Part shown: positions 18,093-20,223 of the stretch, one piece after another
How the letters are laid out: the number at the start of each line of letters is the position of its first letter
Numbering within the stretch: the stretch's first letter is position 1
Source of the DNA: Elysia marginata
Lineage: Eukaryota > Mollusca > Gastropoda > Plakobranchidae
Length of the DNA: 20,223 nt
Assembly (NCBI GenBank): GCA_019649035.1
Contig: BMAT01011332.1
Coordinates: 293,992 to 314,214, forward strand
Reading direction: 5' to 3'
Notes under the pieces: model-generated
Told to the model about the DNA's origin: nothing
The model's input: only the letters and a program-made list of their open reading frames with translations
The model's database searches: none
Translations under genes and position numbers: made by a program

Positions 18093-18215
18093 CTGAAGCT
18101 GATGCTGCTGCTTTACCTCCTCCTCGTCCTCCTTCTTTACCTCCTCGTCCTCCTTCTTTACCTCCTCCTCGTCCTCCTTCTTTTTCCTCATCTTCAAAAG
18201 CATTTTCCCCCTCAT
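18093..18215 (-). CDS. Candidate small 5' coding exon, Lys/Glu/Asp repeat
   Basis: On the minus strand ATG at 18215 (G at -3) opens 41 codons that end exactly at CTTCAG|GTAACC, the same donor context as exon A of the alpha-kinase gene. It leaves in phase 0, which fits the phase-0 acceptor at 7924. The peptide has three KKEDEE(E)V units and ends KQQHQLQ. It could be an initiating exon followed by an intron of about 10 kb. It may equally be a GAG/GAC minisatellite that happens to be open. No link to exon A can be shown from the sequence. Confidence 0.17.
18111..18182 (+). repeat. 24/21/24-bp minisatellite
   Basis: Three units of TTTACCTCCTCCTCGTCCTCCTTC type. The middle one lacks one CTC triplet, and all lengths are multiples of three. 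Both strands are therefore open: Pro/Arg/Ser-rich on plus, Lys/Glu/Asp-rich on minus. Confidence 0.85.
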
Positions 18216-19870
18216 TTCGTTACTGTTCGAATTTTTTTAATATTCAATGAAAAGTTCTAACGATGTCTAGCGATTTAATTTATGCTTCAAACAATGAGAA
18301 GTTAATGTGGGCGTTGCAAGATCCCGTGAGAGAAAAAGATGGTCGATTTAGCGACGTCAGAGGAGAGGAGAGAGAAGGGAGGTGCGAAAAGTAAAGACCA
18401 AAAACCTCAATTCCTACTTGTTGGTTTATTCCTTTCCTTGCGCCAATTTCGCTCCAAATGAAGCCTTTGTTATGGGCCTCCCCCCTCCCCTACCCTGTTT
18501 GTAACCATAATCTCCCTTCGGGGCCTGATATCGATACAAGAGAAGGAGCTAGATCTAATCTCTTAATCAGAAAAGCTCCCCAGATTACACCAAGTCCCGT
18601 AATGAACTCCGTCTTGTTTCGCTTCATCAACAGAAATAGATTAGGCCTATTCGACGAAAACATCATTGAAATTACTGATTTGTAGTTAAGTTTGTTAAAA
18701 TGTAGGACGTTGCTGCGGTTAACAAAGTCCACGAAAGAATATTCTAATCTTATAATCCATGTCGGCCTAGTATTCCATCAACGCACCAGTTGAATATGTA
18801 AGTTGTCTAAAAAAAATAATTGAGCCCATTAACTTGTCGCACGAGAAAACAGCAATAGTATCAACGAGTGTTTCCATGGAATGAACACTATTTCGCCGCT
18901 TTATGTTTTGGCGTTGGTTATAAGCTCAAATTAAAATTTCAAAAAAGCAAGTTTACATTTTTTGATATTGAGTTTTCATATTGACAACACAAACGTTAAT
19001 CAATTTCCTTAGGCGACCTTATAGTTTCGAGTAAAGTAATTCACTCTGCATCTAGCAATTTGTCTTCTTTATTTCTTATTTGTTTCATTTACTGTGCTTT
19101 TATTGTTCACTTTGAGTAATTTATGTATTTGCGAAACACGTCAACAACAAAAACAACACAACAACAACAACAAAACCAAACACATTCAATCCAAACTCGT
19201 CGTTTTTAAATGTCTTAAACACAGGAAATTAGTTTGCCAATGCCGCACTCTTATTATTGTAAAATATAAAAAGTTTGGACGGAAAGATACTGTAAGAAAA
19301 GATATGAAGAGGAGGAATCGCAAAGTATCTCGCATGGATATTGTTCAAAACAGGCAGATATTTTAGCTTTGACAAGCAGAATATCAGCAATGACTAGTTG
19401 CGAAATCATCGCCTCGGTATTATTTTGTCCTATCCAATAGAGAACAAAAGAAGAAGATGGAATAAGATAGGCGACGAAATGTCTGCCGTACAGGGTGAAT
19501 GTGTCGGATATCGCGGATTCCACAGTCAAAGCTGCTGTTTTCAATAAAACATTTTTCTAAGCCTCTTATCGTCAACAATATTTTAAAAAATTCTCAATAT
19601 TTTGTGGGGTAAAAAAGGTTTAAAATATGTTAATTCTAAAACAAAAAAGTCCGACTCATTCGCCCAAGACGCGAGACAAATGTGGAAAAATTTTCAAAAG
19701 AAATTTTACTTTGTCAAAAGCGTGAAGGTTTCCCCTGAGAATCGAGCTGTATACCTCAATTGGTTTAATGACAAGTAAAAATTAGTTTTTACGTTAACAC
19801 TTCAATCTTTGTTATCTTCAAAATTCCACATTTAACTGTGACTCGAAAGTATAGGCAAGATTTTTTTTTT
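18216..19870. other. No recognisable gene
   Basis: AT-rich, with a short GA-rich patch (18359-18382) and a CAA-rich patch (19139-19177). Open frames at 18458-18685 (plus) and 19254-19544 (minus) have no domain and no convincing splice sites. Confidence 0.45.
19139..19177 (+). repeat. CAA-rich simple repeat
   Basis: Interrupted (CAA)n/(AAC)n tract, probably non-coding. Confidence 0.8.
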
Positions 19871-19875
19871 CTGAG

Positions 19876-20140
19876 GGTTTATTTAACTCTAACTTTCTTA
19901 ACGCCTCTAAATATTTGTTTTGTCCCTTTACATGGTCCTCATTAACAAAGGTACTTAGGCCTTCATAAATCTTGACGCCTCAAATTAATATTTGTTATGT
20001 CCCTTTATCCGGCACCCTCATGATAGCATTACATTTTCGGTATCTATAAGGGTTGGTAACAGACAGGCATTACTAGACTGCATTGACACATTAAGTTTTA
20101 TAATGTTTTCGGGATTTCCGGGTTCATTTAACTCGAGCCT
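19876..20140 (+). repeat. Diverged direct repeats at the right end
   Basis: A segment at 19897-19942 (CTTAACGCCTCTAAAT ... TTTGTCCCTTTA ... CCTCAT) is repeated with changes at 19971-20021 (CTTGACGCCTCAAATT ... TATGTCCCTTTA ... CCTCAT). GGGTTTATTTAACTC just before the first copy also recurs as GGGTTCATTTAACTC near 20119. This may be an old tandem array or part of a repeat family that continues beyond the window. Confidence 0.45.
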
Positions 20141-20223
20141 GCAGTGCCATTCCTTTTAATTCTATTTCAAACCACTGCTTTTTACATACTTTATTTCCTC
20201 TAGCCGAATGCATACTAAAGACA

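Noticed and set aside
19254-19544. 96-codon minus-strand frame starting with ATG
   Set aside because: Plausible start, but no domain, no acceptor or donor support and no clear promoter. A plus-strand frame overlaps part of it.

Overview
The window is eukaryotic, AT-rich and mostly non-coding. It has spliced exons with GT-AG borders, two copies of a tRNA-derived SINE, a 32-bp minisatellite and many simple repeats. The one clear gene encodes a divergent alpha-kinase (the eEF2K/TRPM7/MHCK fold). Lineage expansions of this family and this style of tRNA-SINE both suggest a lophotrochozoan, most likely a mollusc and perhaps a gastropod. That placement is inference; nothing here fixes the species.

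Layout. 1-54: AGT repeat. 613-942: minisatellite of ten 32-bp units. 2926-3246: forward SINE with a perfect 12-bp target-site duplication. About 4750-7923, minus strand: the last three coding exons of the alpha-kinase gene. They are 7583-7923 (exon A), 6754-6940 (exon B) and 4881-6413 (exon C), followed by a short 3' UTR with AATAAA at 4766-4771. Splice phases agree at both junctions and give a protein of at least 686 residues: an Asn/Ser-rich N-terminal part, the alpha-kinase domain, and a long Ser/Pro-rich tail. The zinc module and the ATP-site lysine are present. The two acidic residues that canonical alpha-kinases use for catalysis appear to be replaced, so the protein may be a pseudokinase or may use a different mechanism. 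Intron B-C (340 bp) holds a GAA/TCC-type purine tract on the sense strand.

8-11.4 kb: no convincing gene, apart from a second, inverted SINE (9922-10224, 9-bp target duplication). 11446-12084, plus strand: two exon-like segments with good splice sites and a continuous reading frame across them, ending in a stop and an AATAAA. This is a tentative 3' end of an unrecognised gene. 12574-12680: what looks like the 3' end of a retroelement with an (ATTG)n tail. 12.7-16 kb: AT-rich sequence with a GAT/AAT-rich patch and a compound CT/TAGG/TAGA microsatellite.

16.1-16.73 kb: a CpG-rich island with CCAAT boxes, a 14-bp perfect palindrome and a strong minus-strand splice donor. It is a candidate promoter and non-coding first exon of the alpha-kinase gene or of a gene outside the window. 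18.1-18.2 kb: an acidic/basic minisatellite that could be a small minus-strand 5' exon in a compatible phase. The right end contains a few diverged repeats and no recognisable gene.

The 5' end of the alpha-kinase gene is not settled. The acceptor at 7924 needs at least one upstream exon, and the two candidates in the window (16.1 kb and 18.1 kb) are both weak.
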